A stretch of 64,000 nucleotides of DNA, from contig JAEUOR010000088.1 in assembly GCA_016790635.1 (NCBI GenBank), positions 1-64,000 of the forward strand, read 5' to 3'. Origin of the DNA: Burkholderiales bacterium (GTDB taxonomy: Bacteria > Pseudomonadota > Gammaproteobacteria > Burkholderiales > JAEUOS01). The notes beneath the pieces are model-generated. The model worked only from the letters and a program-made list of their open reading frames with translations. It was not told where the DNA came from and made no database searches. The translations under genes were made by a program, and so were the position numbers. Each line of letters opens with the position of its first letter. Positions within the stretch are counted from its first letter, which is position 1. This document shows, piece after piece, positions 52,214 through 62,108 of this stretch.

Positions 52214-52233
52214 CCCGGCGCTTCAGCGCCGGG
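52214..52233 (-). other. Hairpin between boxB and boxA
   Basis: CCCGGCGCT (52214-52222) and AGCGCCGGG (52225-52233) form a perfect 9-bp inverted repeat with a 2-base centre. In the mRNA it would follow boxB and may stabilise the upstream part so that more oxygenase than reductase is made. No T-tract, so full termination before boxA is unlikely. Confidence 0.5.
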
Positions 52234-52249
52234 CCGGCAGTACTGTCGA

Positions 52250-53677
<1,428 letters not shown>

Positions 53678-53720
53678 GTTGCTGCTCCTGAATGAAACGC
53701 GGTTTACGTGCCGGTCGGTG

Positions 53721-55379
53721 TTAGACCCGATTCCAGTCGAACTGGGCGCGATCGCCCTTGCCGAAGACCTTGAGGGCGCCCTTCTCGCCCACGGCGTTGG
53801 GGCGCTGGAAAATCCAGTTCTGCCACGCGGTGAGACGGCCGAAGACGCGGGTGAACATGTTCTCGGGGCCGTTGAAGCGCAGGTTTGCCTCCATGCCGGT
53901 CAGCGCATCGGGCGACATCGCGGAGCGTTCTTCGAGCGCGATGCGGATCTCGTCGGCCCAGTCGATGTCGTCGGGGTTGGCGGTGATCAGTCCGAGCGAG
54001 AGCGCGGCATCGGCGTCCAGCGGCTGGCCGGCCCGCGCGCGCACGGCGTCGAGTGCGCTCGCCTCGTCGTAAAAGCGGCGCCCCAGGCGCGTCTGGCCGG
54101 TCACCATCGGATAGAACCCGAAATTGGCATCCGAGACGGTAATACTGGGCGCCTTGTCGGCTGCGTCGGGTAGCGCCAGTTGATAGCTACGGTCACAGGC
54201 CAGGGATAGCTCGAAGAAGGTGCCGGCAAAGCAGGAGCCTTCATCGATGAGCGCGAACAGGCTGCGCGACGAAACATCCAGGCGACTGAACGTGCGGCGC
54301 AAATAGCCGATGGTCTCGCGCACCAGCCAGTGATCCTTGTGCCCCGTAAGCGCGGCATCCATCGCGAGCACGGCCGCGGCGTCGCCCTCGGTGCGCAGGA
54401 GCCAGGTGCCGATGTCGAGCTCGTTGGTGCGCATACAGAGAATCGCATCCTCCAGCTCACGCGCCAGGGCCAACGGGTACCAGCCGGCGCCAGCGGCCTC
54501 GATGGAGGAGATGTCGGCTTGCACCGGCGAAGTCGGCGCGCTGACGGTGAAAGTCGCGATGCGCCTGGCGCGATCGATTTCGACCCGCACGTTGGTATAG
54601 GTGAGACTGTCCGGCCCCTCGGTGCGCGCAAGCGGAGTCAGGATCACTCCCTTGGCCGCGGCCGGACGATCACTCTTCTCGGCCAGTTCGAGCGCGCGCT
54701 GCCTGACGGTTTGTGCGAACACCGCCGGCTTGGCGATCTCATCGACCAGGCGCCAGTCCTTGGCTTTCTTGCCACGCACGCCTTCGGTGGTCGTGCAGAA
54801 AATGTCGGCGAGGTCGTGGCGCACGTGGCGCTTGTCGGTGACGCGCGTAAGGCCGCCGGTGCCCGGAAGCACGCCCAGCAACGGCACCTCGGGCAGGCTG
54901 ACCGCCGAGGAGCGGTCATCGACAAGGATGATCTCGTCGCAGGCCAGCGCCAGCTCGTAGCCGCCGCCCGCGCATGCACCGTTCACGGCCGCCAAGAACT
55001 TGAGCCCGCTGTACCTGGAAGAGTCTTCCAGGCCATTGCGCGTCTCGTTGGTGAACTTGCAGAAGTTCACTTTCCAGCCATGGCTGGAGGTACCGAGCAT
55101 GTAGATGTTGGCGCCCGAACAAAACACCTTGTCCTTTGCGCTGGTGATGATGACGGTGCGCACTTCCGGGTGCTCGAAGCGGATGCGGTTGAGTGCGTCG
55201 TTGAGCTCGATGTCGACACCGAGGTCGTAGCTGTTGAGCTTGAGCTTGTAGCCGGGCGCCAGCCCGCCGTTCTCGTCAAAGTCCGCCGACAGGGTGGCGA
55301 TGGCGCCGTCGAAGGAAAGCTTCCAGTGCTTGTATCGGGACGGATCGGTCCGGTAATCAACGGTCTGTGGGGCGTTCAA
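53721..55379 (-). CDS. boxC: Ring-opening lyase BoxC (2,3-epoxybenzoyl-CoA dihydrolase)
   Basis: 552 residues: an N-terminal crotonase-like domain (VIITSAKDKVFCSGANIYML, AVNGACAGGGYELALACDEI, LPEVPLLGVLPGTGGL) and a second, degenerate crotonase-like half (FALIDEGSCFAGTFFELSLA). BoxC hydrolyses the epoxide made by BoxAB to 3,4-dehydroadipyl-CoA semialdehyde and formate. First gene of the box operon; promoter elements and a BoxR-like site lie within 80 bases upstream. The next enzyme, the semialdehyde dehydrogenase BoxD, is not in the window. Confidence 0.95.
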   Translation of the reverse strand: MNAPQTVDYRTDPSRYKHWKLSFDGAIATLSADFDENGGLAPGYKLKLNSYDLGVDIELNDALNRIRFEHPEVRTVIITSAKDKVFCSGANIYMLGTSSHGWKVNFCKFTNETRNGLEDSSRYSGLKFLAAVNGACAGGGYELALACDEIILVDDRSSAVSLPEVPLLGVLPGTGGLTRVTDKRHVRHDLADIFCTTTEGVRGKKAKDWRLVDEIAKPAVFAQTVRQRALELAEKSDRPAAAKGVILTPLARTEGPDSLTYTNVRVEIDRARRIATFTVSAPTSPVQADISSIEAAGAGWYPLALARELEDAILCMRTNELDIGTWLLRTEGDAAAVLAMDAALTGHKDHWLVRETIGYLRRTFSRLDVSSRSLFALIDEGSCFAGTFFELSLACDRSYQLALPDAADKAPSITVSDANFGFYPMVTGQTRLGRRFYDEASALDAVRARAGQPLDADAALSLGLITANPDDIDWADEIRIALEERSAMSPDALTGMEANLRFNGPENMFTRVFGRLTAWQNWIFQRPNAVGEKGALKVFGKGDRAQFDWNRV

Positions 55380-55415
55380 GAGGCCTCTCCTGGCGGGTTT
55401 TCTGGCAATGCATGC

Positions 55416-55457
55416 ATAATATTTCCTATATTACGCGGTGTCAAGCAATTTACTGCA
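55416..55457 (-). promoter_or_regulatory. boxC promoter with overlapping BoxR-type site
   Basis: Read on the minus strand, TTGACA (55444-55439) and TATTAT (55421-55416) are separated by 17 bases, a near-consensus sigma-70 promoter 37 bases before the boxC start. Overlapping the -35 is TGCA-N6-TGCT (55457-55444), giving TGCA-N6-TGCTTGACA, the same arrangement as at the bclA promoter. Binding there would block RNA polymerase, as expected of a BoxR repressor released by benzoyl-CoA. Confidence 0.75.
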
Positions 55458-55510
55458 TGTCTGTGGCGGGCCCTGTGCATTGGGCCTCACCTGTCCCCCC
55501 GCGCGCGGTA

Positions 55511-56542
55511 TCAGTCAGGCAGCTTGAGGGCGCCGCGCGCCACGGCGCGCACGATGCCGAACGACTCCGCGAGCGGCTGGGCGCTGGTATTGACGACAAA
55601 ATCGGCCTTGGAATAAAAGGCCGCGCGGCCTGCCAGGATGCGCTTCAGGTCTTCCATCGCTTCCGCGCTCGCGGCCATCGGGCGCAAGTCACCCTGCGCG
55701 GCCACACGCTGCATGTGGTCTTCCGGCAAGGCCTGCAGCCAGATCGTGGTGCAGTGCGCCAGGAGGAGATTGAACGTGGCGGCATCCGAGACCAGGCCGC
55801 CGGGTATGGCCAGCACAGCCTCGCCGTGCAACTGGATCGCCTCCTCGAGCGCACGCCGCTCGTAGCGGCGGTAGGCGTTCTGACCGTACAGCGCCTGGAT
55901 CTCGGCGACCGTGCAGCCGGCGAACTTCTCGATCTCCCGCGACAGTTCGACGAAGGCAAAACCGAGGTCATCGGCCAGCATCTGCCCGAGTGTCGACTTG
56001 CCCGCGCCGCGCAGGCCGATCAGGGCGATGCGGGGACTTTTCGCCGGATTGCCGCCGCCGGTGCCGAACAGTTCGCCGACCGCGACGCGCGCGCGTCGCA
56101 ATGCGGCCTCGTCGCGATGCTCGAGCAATTCGCGCAAGAGAAGCCACTCGGGCGAGGAGGTCGTGACATCTCCGGTGAGTTCGGCGAGCGAACAATGCAG
56201 CGCCTCCGCGACCTGCACAAGCACGATGATCGACGCGTTGCCGGTGCCGTATTCGAGGTTTGCCCAATGGCGCTCGGAAATGTGCGCGGATTGCGCGGCC
56301 GCCCTGCGTGTCATGCCGCGACGTGCGCGCAGGTCGCGCACTCGCTCACCCAAGGCGACCAGGAATGGATGCTTGCCACCCGCCGAACCGGCGGCGCCGG
56401 CCGCCGCCCGCGCAACCGGCGCCGCGCGAGGTGCGGCGACCTGGCCCACCGCGCGACGCGGGCCCGACAGCGATCGCCCTGCGGCCTTGGCACTTCGACC
56501 AGAGGTTCGACGCGACGCGCGCTCAGGCGCCGGCTTATGCAT
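55511..56542 (-). CDS. boxR: BoxR regulator: XRE HTH fused to shikimate-kinase-like domain
   Basis: 343 residues from ATG 56542 (ATG 56557 also possible). A basic, alanine-rich extension of about 55 residues leads to an XRE helix-turn-helix (RVRDLRARRGMTRRAAAQSA) and a C-terminal shikimate-kinase-like domain with P-loop GLRGAGKST and LSREIEKFAG. BoxR and BzdR have this fusion; the kinase-like domain senses benzoyl-CoA and relieves repression. It lies between boxC and the divergent bclA, and TGCA-N6-TGCA sites in both promoter regions fit its role. The unusually long N-terminal extension is notable. Confidence 0.92.
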   Translation of the reverse strand: MHKPAPERASRRTSGRSAKAAGRSLSGPRRAVGQVAAPRAAPVARAAAGAAGSAGGKHPFLVALGERVRDLRARRGMTRRAAAQSAHISERHWANLEYGTGNASIIVLVQVAEALHCSLAELTGDVTTSSPEWLLLRELLEHRDEAALRRARVAVGELFGTGGGNPAKSPRIALIGLRGAGKSTLGQMLADDLGFAFVELSREIEKFAGCTVAEIQALYGQNAYRRYERRALEEAIQLHGEAVLAIPGGLVSDAATFNLLLAHCTTIWLQALPEDHMQRVAAQGDLRPMAASAEAMEDLKRILAGRAAFYSKADFVVNTSAQPLAESFGIVRAVARGALKLPD

Positions 56543-56624
56543 TATATTGCTTGACACATGCAGTTTAGTGCAATACTATCATGAAAAACCCGACAGGCGC
56601 TGAGGTCTTTTGCAAAATACTGCA
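56538..56624 (+). promoter_or_regulatory. bclA promoter with three TGCA-N6-TGC(A/T) sites
   Basis: TTGACA (56551-56556), 17 bases, TACTAT (56574-56579): a near-consensus promoter for bclA. Three similar sites surround it: TGCA-N6-TGCT (56538-56551) overlapping the -35, TGCA-N6-TGCA (56559-56572) in the spacer, and TGCA-N6-TGCA (56611-56624) downstream of the expected start. The first also overlaps the boxR start codon, so the same sites could act on boxR expression. Repression by BoxR is inferred. Confidence 0.75.
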
Positions 56625-56664
56625 TAGCCCGACTTCGCGCCAACGCCATCCCGGAGACAACCTC

Positions 56665-58245
56665 ATGCCCATGTCCGCCATTGCAGCACCGTCGGCGCAC
56701 TTCAATTTCGCGCACCACCTGCTGGAGCGCAACGCGGGGCGAGCACAAAAGCCGGCCTATATCGACGACGCTGGCACCCTCACCTACGGCGACCTGGCAT
56801 TGCAGGTGCGCCGCATCGCTGCGGGCCTCCTTAAGGCCGGCGTGCGACGCGAGGAACGCGTGTTGCTCCTGATGCATGACTGCAACGACTGGCCGGCCGC
56901 CTTTCTCGGCGCCCTGTACGCAGGGGTGGTGCCGGTGGCACTGAATACGCTCTTGACCGCGGATGACTACGCCTACATGCTGGAACATAGCCGCGCGCAG
57001 GCGGTCTTCGTATCCGGCGCCCTGCTGCCGGTCTTGAAGCAGGCGCTCGGACGCGCCAGCGCCGAAGCACGCGCGGCGGTGAAGACCGTGATCGTTTCAC
57101 GACCGGATGGCGCACTGCCCGAGAATGCGCAGGACCTGGCCGAGTTCGCCAGCGCGAGCGCGGCGCTCGCCGCGCCGGCTCCGGTCGGTCCGGATGTGCC
57201 CGGCTTCTGGCTTTATTCCTCTGGCTCGACCGGGCGGCCCAAGGGGTGCGTGCACACCCACGGCAATCTGTACTGGACGGCCGAACTCTACGGTGTGCGC
57301 GTGCTGGGCCTGACCGAGGCGGACACTTGTTTCTCGGCCGCCAAGCTCTTCTTTGCCTATGGACTCGGCAACGGCCTCTCGTTCCCGCTCTCCGTGGGCG
57401 CCACCACGGTGCTGATGGCCGAGCGCCCCACCCCGGACGCCACTTTCAAGCGCTGGATGGAGAAGCGTCCCACGGTTTTCTTCGGCGCACCCACCGGCTT
57501 TGCCGGCATGCTTGCGGCGGCCAATCTCCCGGCCAAATCAGCGGTGTCGTTGCGCCTCGCGTCCTCCGCCGGCGAAGCGCTGCCGGCCGATCTCGGCGAG
57601 CGCTTTACCCGCCATTTCGGCGTCGAGATCATCGACGGCATCGGCTCGACCGAGATGCTGCACATTTTCCTGTCCAACGCCCCCGGGCGGGTGCGCTACG
57701 GCACCACAGGCTGGCCGGTAGCGGGCTACGAAATCGAACTGCGCGGCGAGGACGGCCGGCCCGTGCCTGACGGCGAGATCGGCGACCTCTATATCAAGGG
57801 GCCGAGCGCCGCGCTGATGTATTGGGGGAATCGCGAGAAGTCGCGCGACACCTTCCAAGGCGCATGGACCAGGAGCGGCGACAAGTACGTGCGCAACCAG
57901 GACGGCAGCTACACGTATTCCGGGCGCAGCGACGACATGCTCAAAGTCAGCGGCATCTACGTCTCGCCTTTCGAGGTCGAGGCCACGCTGGCGCAGCACG
58001 CGGCGGTCCTCGAAGCCGCGGTGATCGGCGTGAACGATGCCCAGGGACTCACCCGGACCAAGGCCTTCGTGGTACTCAAGCCCGGTGCGGTCACCGACGA
58101 GGCAGCGCTCAAGGCCTTCGTCAAGGATCGGCTCGCGCCTTACAAGTACCCGCGCGCAATCGAGTTCGTCACCGAGTTGCCGAAGACGGCCACCGGCAAG
58201 ATCCAGCGCTTCCGGCTGCGCGAGAAGGAAGCAGCGGAGTCCTGA
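56665..58245 (+). CDS. bclA: Benzoate-CoA ligase BclA
   Basis: 526 residues from ATG 56665, preceded by GGAGA; an in-frame ATG at 56581 lies on top of the promoter and is rejected. AMP-forming acyl-CoA synthetase with P-loop-like YSSGSTGRPKGCVHTHGN, aromatic-acid pocket segment FFAYGLGNGLSFPL, GIGSTEMLHIFLSN, YSGRSDDMLKVSGIYVSP and the C-terminal catalytic lysine in PKTATGKIQRFRLR. The H-x-F-L-S-N region is typical of benzoate rather than acetate ligases. Activates benzoate for the BoxAB pathway. Confidence 0.94.
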   Translation: MPMSAIAAPSAHFNFAHHLLERNAGRAQKPAYIDDAGTLTYGDLALQVRRIAAGLLKAGVRREERVLLLMHDCNDWPAAFLGALYAGVVPVALNTLLTADDYAYMLEHSRAQAVFVSGALLPVLKQALGRASAEARAAVKTVIVSRPDGALPENAQDLAEFASASAALAAPAPVGPDVPGFWLYSSGSTGRPKGCVHTHGNLYWTAELYGVRVLGLTEADTCFSAAKLFFAYGLGNGLSFPLSVGATTVLMAERPTPDATFKRWMEKRPTVFFGAPTGFAGMLAAANLPAKSAVSLRLASSAGEALPADLGERFTRHFGVEIIDGIGSTEMLHIFLSNAPGRVRYGTTGWPVAGYEIELRGEDGRPVPDGEIGDLYIKGPSAALMYWGNREKSRDTFQGAWTRSGDKYVRNQDGSYTYSGRSDDMLKVSGIYVSPFEVEATLAQHAAVLEAAVIGVNDAQGLTRTKAFVVLKPGAVTDEAALKAFVKDRLAPYKYPRAIEFVTELPKTATGKIQRFRLREKEAAES

Positions 58246-58371
58246 ATGAACCGGGTCGCGCGCGACGATTCCGCGCGCCGCAATACCCGATGGCGCCCCG
58301 CACTGCGCCTAGAATCCCGGGCGCAAGGAGCGCGGCGGACACGCCGCGGCGACCCGACGCCACGACGCTGA

Positions 58372-59978
58372 ATGATCAACCAATCCCCGGTCGACATCCT
58401 CATCATCGGCCCGGTGCGTCCGGCGCCGCTTTCGCCTGGAGCATGGCCGAGACGCGCATGCGCATCCTGTGCCTGGAGCAGGGCGACTGGATGAACCCGG
58501 CGCGCTATCCGAGCACGGGACTGGACGCGGAACTGCGCCAGATCGGCGAGTTCAGTTCCAATCCGAACGTGCGCGGCCTGGCGACCGACTACCCGGTCAA
58601 CAACGACGCCTCGCCGATCCAGATCGCCAACTTCAACGGCGTCGGCGGCGGCACCGTGCTGTATGCCGCGCACTTCCCGCGCTTTCATCCGAGCGACTTT
58701 CGCGTCAGGAGTTGCGACGGCGTCGCCGACGACTGGCCGATCGACTACGCGACCCTCGAGCCGTTCTTCGCCCAGAACGACCGCATGATGGGAGTGGCCG
58801 GCCTGGCCGGCGACCCCGCCTACCCCGAGCACGATCTGCCGCTGCCGCCCCTGCCGCTCGGCACCTCCGGCGAGACCATGGCGCGCGGGTTCAACCGGCT
58901 CGGCTGGCACTGGTGGCCCTCGGACAGCGCGATTGCCAGCCGGCCCTACGAAGGGCGCGATCGGTGCCTGAATCTCGGCCCCTGCACCAGCGGCTGCGCG
59001 CAAGGTGCGAAAGCCAGTACCGACGTGACCTACTGGCCCGAGGCGATCCGGCGCGGCGTGCAACTGCGCACCCGCTGTCGCGTCCGTGAAATCACCGTCG
59101 ACGACGATGGCATGGCCAACGGCGTCGTCTACTACGACGCCGACGGCCAAGCGCACTTCCAGCCCGCCGAAGTCGTGGTGCTGGCGGCCAACGGCATCGG
59201 CACGCCGCGCATCCTTTTGAACTCCAGGTCGAAGCGCTTTCCGAACGGCCTGGCCAACAACAACGATGTGGTCGGGCGCAATCTCATGCTGCACCCGTAT
59301 TCGTGGGTCAGCGGCACTTTTCCGCAACGGCTGGACGGGCAGTTTGGCGCCTCCGGCTGCTGCATCTGGAGTCAGGAGTTCTACGAGACCGACGCCAGCC
59401 GCGGTTTCGTGCGCGGCTACACCATGGAGATCGTACGCGGCCGTGGCCCGCTGGTAACCGCGCTGTTCGGGCTGGGCAACGGGCAGATCCCGTGGGGTGA
59501 GGGCTTTCACGACGCCTTCGGCAAGTTGTTCGCGCACAGCACGGGCATGGTCAACATCTGCGAGGACCTGCCCGAGGTGCACAACCGCGTGACGCTGGAC
59601 GAGGCGCTCACCGATTCCGACGGCATCGCCGCGCCGAAGATCCACTACACGCTCTCCGAGAACAGCCGCCGCATGCTCGCCCATTCGGTCGAAAAGGCGA
59701 CCGAGGTGCTCAAGGCCGCCGGCGCGACAAGCGTGCAGCACGAGGCGCCCTGGAAGGTGGCAGGCTGGCACAACATGGGCACCGCGCGCATGGGGCTGGA
59801 CCCGGCGACGTCGGTGGTCAATGAATGGGGCCGGGCGCATGAGGTGAAGAATCTCTTCGTCATCGACGGCAGCATCTTCACCACCTCGGCTGGCGTCAAT
59901 CCGACCAGCACGATCCAGGCATTGGCGCTCTACATCGCCGATGCGATGAAGCAGCGGCTGGCCAATCTGTTCGATTGA
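58372..59978 (+). pseudogene. GMC-family oxidoreductase broken by a one-base frameshift
   Basis: ATG 58372 opens a frame encoding MINQSPVDILIIG, the start of an FAD-binding motif, but the continuation GASGAAFAWSMAE is one frame away. Only two bases (CC, 58411-58412) lie between the GGC and GGT glycine codons of the G-x-G-x-x-G loop, so one base is missing. Downstream the frame is open to 59978 with all GMC marks: NGVGGGTVLYAAHFPRF, LGPCTSGCAQGAK and the active-site HNMGTARMG and NPTSTIQALA. Repaired, the protein would be about 535 residues. Either a true recent mutation or a sequencing error. With the small gene that follows it resembles a membrane-bound alcohol/sugar-acid dehydrogenase. Confidence 0.78.
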
Positions 59979-59989
59979 GGGTTGAGCGC

Positions 59990-60469
59990 ATGAATCTGTC
60001 CGCCCACATTCCCGTCTCGCCGCCGGCCTTTAACGCAGCGGAGCGCGCTGCGCTCGATGTGCTGATGGATAGTCTGATCCCGGCGTCGCCGGATCGCCGC
60101 ATGCCGGCCGCGCGGTCCCTAGCGCTCTACGACAACGTCGCAACCATGCGCGCGACCGATCGCCGGCTGCTCGGCGAAGGACTGGCAGAACTCGACCGGC
60201 GTGCAGCAGAGGCACACGGCGCGCCGTTCGCCCTGCTCGATGCCGCGAAGGCGCAGGCTATCGTCGACGCCGTGCGCAAGGAAGGTCTGGCCTTCGTGCA
60301 GACTTTTGTCGCGCAGACTGTCGGCCGCTACGTCTCGCACCCGGCGGTGATGCCGCTCTTGGGCCTGGAGGCGCGACCCCTGTGGCCCACGGGCAATGTC
60401 GTGACGGAGGGGGACTGGACGCTGCTTGACTCCGTCAGGCAGCGCAAGAAGATCTACCGCAGGGTGTAG
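59990..60469 (+). CDS. Gluconate 2-dehydrogenase subunit 3-like partner
   Basis: 159 residues from ATG 59990, 11 bases after the GMC stop. FNAAERAALDVLMDSLIPA is the usual opening of the gluconate 2-dehydrogenase subunit 3 family, followed by helices and the closing GNVVTEGDWTLLDSVR, YRRV. These small proteins accompany GMC subunits and help their export or assembly. No Tat signal is apparent here. The third, cytochrome c subunit is absent from the window, and its GMC partner is frameshifted. Confidence 0.75.
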   Translation: MNLSAHIPVSPPAFNAAERAALDVLMDSLIPASPDRRMPAARSLALYDNVATMRATDRRLLGEGLAELDRRAAEAHGAPFALLDAAKAQAIVDAVRKEGLAFVQTFVAQTVGRYVSHPAVMPLLGLEARPLWPTGNVVTEGDWTLLDSVRQRKKIYRRV

Positions 60470-60487
60470 CCGCGCCCGGGGCGAGCG

Positions 60488-61744
60488 CTACGAACCGGTG
60501 AACGCGAACTCGACCTCGGGCTTGAGGCCGCTGATGATGCGCGCGATGCTCTTGCCCGAGCCGCACGAGTGCGTCCAGCCGAGCGTGCCGTGTCCGGTGT
60601 TGAGATACAGGTTGGGCAGCTTGGAGCGGCCGATGAGCGGCACGTTGGAAGGAGTCGCGGGCCGCAGGCCGGTCCAGAACTGCGCGCGCTCCGCGTCGCC
60701 AGCCCCGGGAAACAGCTCTTCGACGCGGCGCACGATGGCCTCGCAGCGCACGCGGTTGAGATCGCGGTCATAGCCGTTCAGTTCGGCCGTGCCGGCGATG
60801 CGCAGGCGTTCGCCCAGGCGCGAAAACACCAGCTTGTATTCGTCGTCGGTCAGCGAGACCTGGTGCGCCATCGAGGCGTCCTTGACGGGCATGGTCACCG
60901 AGTAGCCCTTGGCCGGGTAGATCGGCAACTCGATGCCGAGCGGCTTGGCGTAGATCGGCGAGAGGCTGCCCATGGCCAGCACATAGGCGTCGGCGCGCAG
61001 GCGCTGGAAGCGGCCTTCGCCGTCGGTGGCCTCCACATGATCGATCGCCCCGCCGGCTTCGCGCAGCGCGGTGACGGTGTGACTCATGAGGAATTCGACG
61101 CCATCGGCCTCGCAGCGCTTGACCAGCTCGCGCGCAAATCGATTGGCATCGCCCGACTCGTCTTCCGCGGTGTAGGTGGCGCCGGCCAGCTTGGGTCTAA
61201 TGTGACGCAAAGCCGGCTCGATCCTCACCGCCTCGTCCGCGGAAATGACGCGCCGGTCGCAACCCAGTTCGCGCATCTGCGCGGCGGGCGCTTCGGCGCC
61301 GGCGAATTCCTTCTCGCTGGTGTAGAAGTGCAGGATGCCCTGGGTGCGCTGGTCATAGCTGATGCCGATGTCGCGCCGCAGTTGCTGCAGCATGTCGCGG
61401 CTGTAGGTGCCCAGACGCACGATCTCGCGGATGTTGCGCCGCGTGCGTCCCGGCGTGCACTCGCGCAGGAAGTGCAGGCCCCAGCGCCATTGGCGCGCGT
61501 CCGCGCGCAGGCGGAACAGGAGCGGCGCGTCCTCCTTGCCCAGCCACTTGAGCACCTTGAGGGGCGCGCTCGGATTGGCCCAGGGTTCGGCGTGACTCAC
61601 CGATATCTGGCCGCCGTTGGCGAAGCTGGTTTCGGCCGCCGGGCTGGCCTGGCGATCGACGACCCTAACGTCATGCCCAAGCTGACGCAAAAAATACGCG
61701 GACGTGACGCCAAGCAGGCCGGCGCCTAACACGATGACTTTCAT
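60488..61744 (-). CDS. dadA: DadA-like D-amino acid dehydrogenase under a glycine riboswitch
   Basis: 418 residues starting MKVIVLGAGLLGVTSAYFLR, the FAD-binding loop of DadA, with RVVDRQASPAAETSFANGGQ and the C-terminal GLRPATPSNVPLIG and NTGHGTLGWTHSCGS typical of DadA. It oxidises D-amino acids, or possibly glycine, to 2-keto acids and passes electrons to the respiratory chain. GGAGGTG lies eight bases before the start. The leader carries a tandem glycine riboswitch, suggesting the gene is turned on by glycine. Convergent with the preceding dehydrogenase gene. Confidence 0.88.
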   Translation of the reverse strand: MKVIVLGAGLLGVTSAYFLRQLGHDVRVVDRQASPAAETSFANGGQISVSHAEPWANPSAPLKVLKWLGKEDAPLLFRLRADARQWRWGLHFLRECTPGRTRRNIREIVRLGTYSRDMLQQLRRDIGISYDQRTQGILHFYTSEKEFAGAEAPAAQMRELGCDRRVISADEAVRIEPALRHIRPKLAGATYTAEDESGDANRFARELVKRCEADGVEFLMSHTVTALREAGGAIDHVEATDGEGRFQRLRADAYVLAMGSLSPIYAKPLGIELPIYPAKGYSVTMPVKDASMAHQVSLTDDEYKLVFSRLGERLRIAGTAELNGYDRDLNRVRCEAIVRRVEELFPGAGDAERAQFWTGLRPATPSNVPLIGRSKLPNLYLNTGHGTLGWTHSCGSGKSIARIISGLKPEVEFAFTGS

Positions 61745-61790
61745 GAGAACACCTCCAGGAGTGGTTCGCGCGCTATCGCGCTTGCCGCTC

Positions 61791-61992
61791 CCCCTGTCCT
61801 CGGTACCTGAGAGATTCAGCCGCCGCGATCTCGCGCCGGCCTTGCTCCTTCGGTGCGCTCAACCGGCAAACGGCCGAGCGGCTCTCCAGACGGCGATGGT
61901 GGTGTGCAGTACGGAACCTGAGCGTGTATGGGAGTTTGCGCCTTCGGTGGCCACGCACCGGAATCCCGGAACGTGGCGCTCTCCTGCGAACG
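61791..61992 (-). ncRNA. Tandem glycine riboswitch upstream of dadA
   Basis: Read on the minus strand, two consecutive aptamers appear. The first (about 61992-61896) begins GCAGGAGAGCGC and contains CACCGAAGGCGCAAAC (61949-61934) and later CTCAGG. The second (about 61895-61791) begins CTGGAGAG and contains CACCGAAGGAGCAAG (61855-61841), then GAATCTCTCAGGTACCGAGG and ACAGGGGG. CCGAAGG, the GCAA turn and CTCAGG are the conserved core of glycine aptamers. It lies directly before dadA on the same strand. Most tandem glycine switches activate genes for glycine use, so an ON switch is expected. Confidence 0.9.
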
Positions 61993-62108
61993 AATAATAT
62001 TTTATCCGGCCCGCACGATCTGAGTCGACACCAAGCCTCAGATCAAGTACAACGGGTTGGTGCTGGCGAAGGCGGCGTCGCCTTGCTGGCGTATAGGGGA
62101 GCCACACG

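Noticed and set aside
56581..56664. Upstream start for bclA at ATG 56581
   Set aside because: It would fall at or before the expected transcription start and add 28 residues without family similarity; ATG 56665 has a good ribosome site.
57822..58371. N-terminal extension of the GMC gene in its downstream frame
   Set aside because: This upstream stretch overlaps the end of bclA and encodes low-complexity sequence; the true start with MINQSPVDILIIG lies in another frame at 58372.
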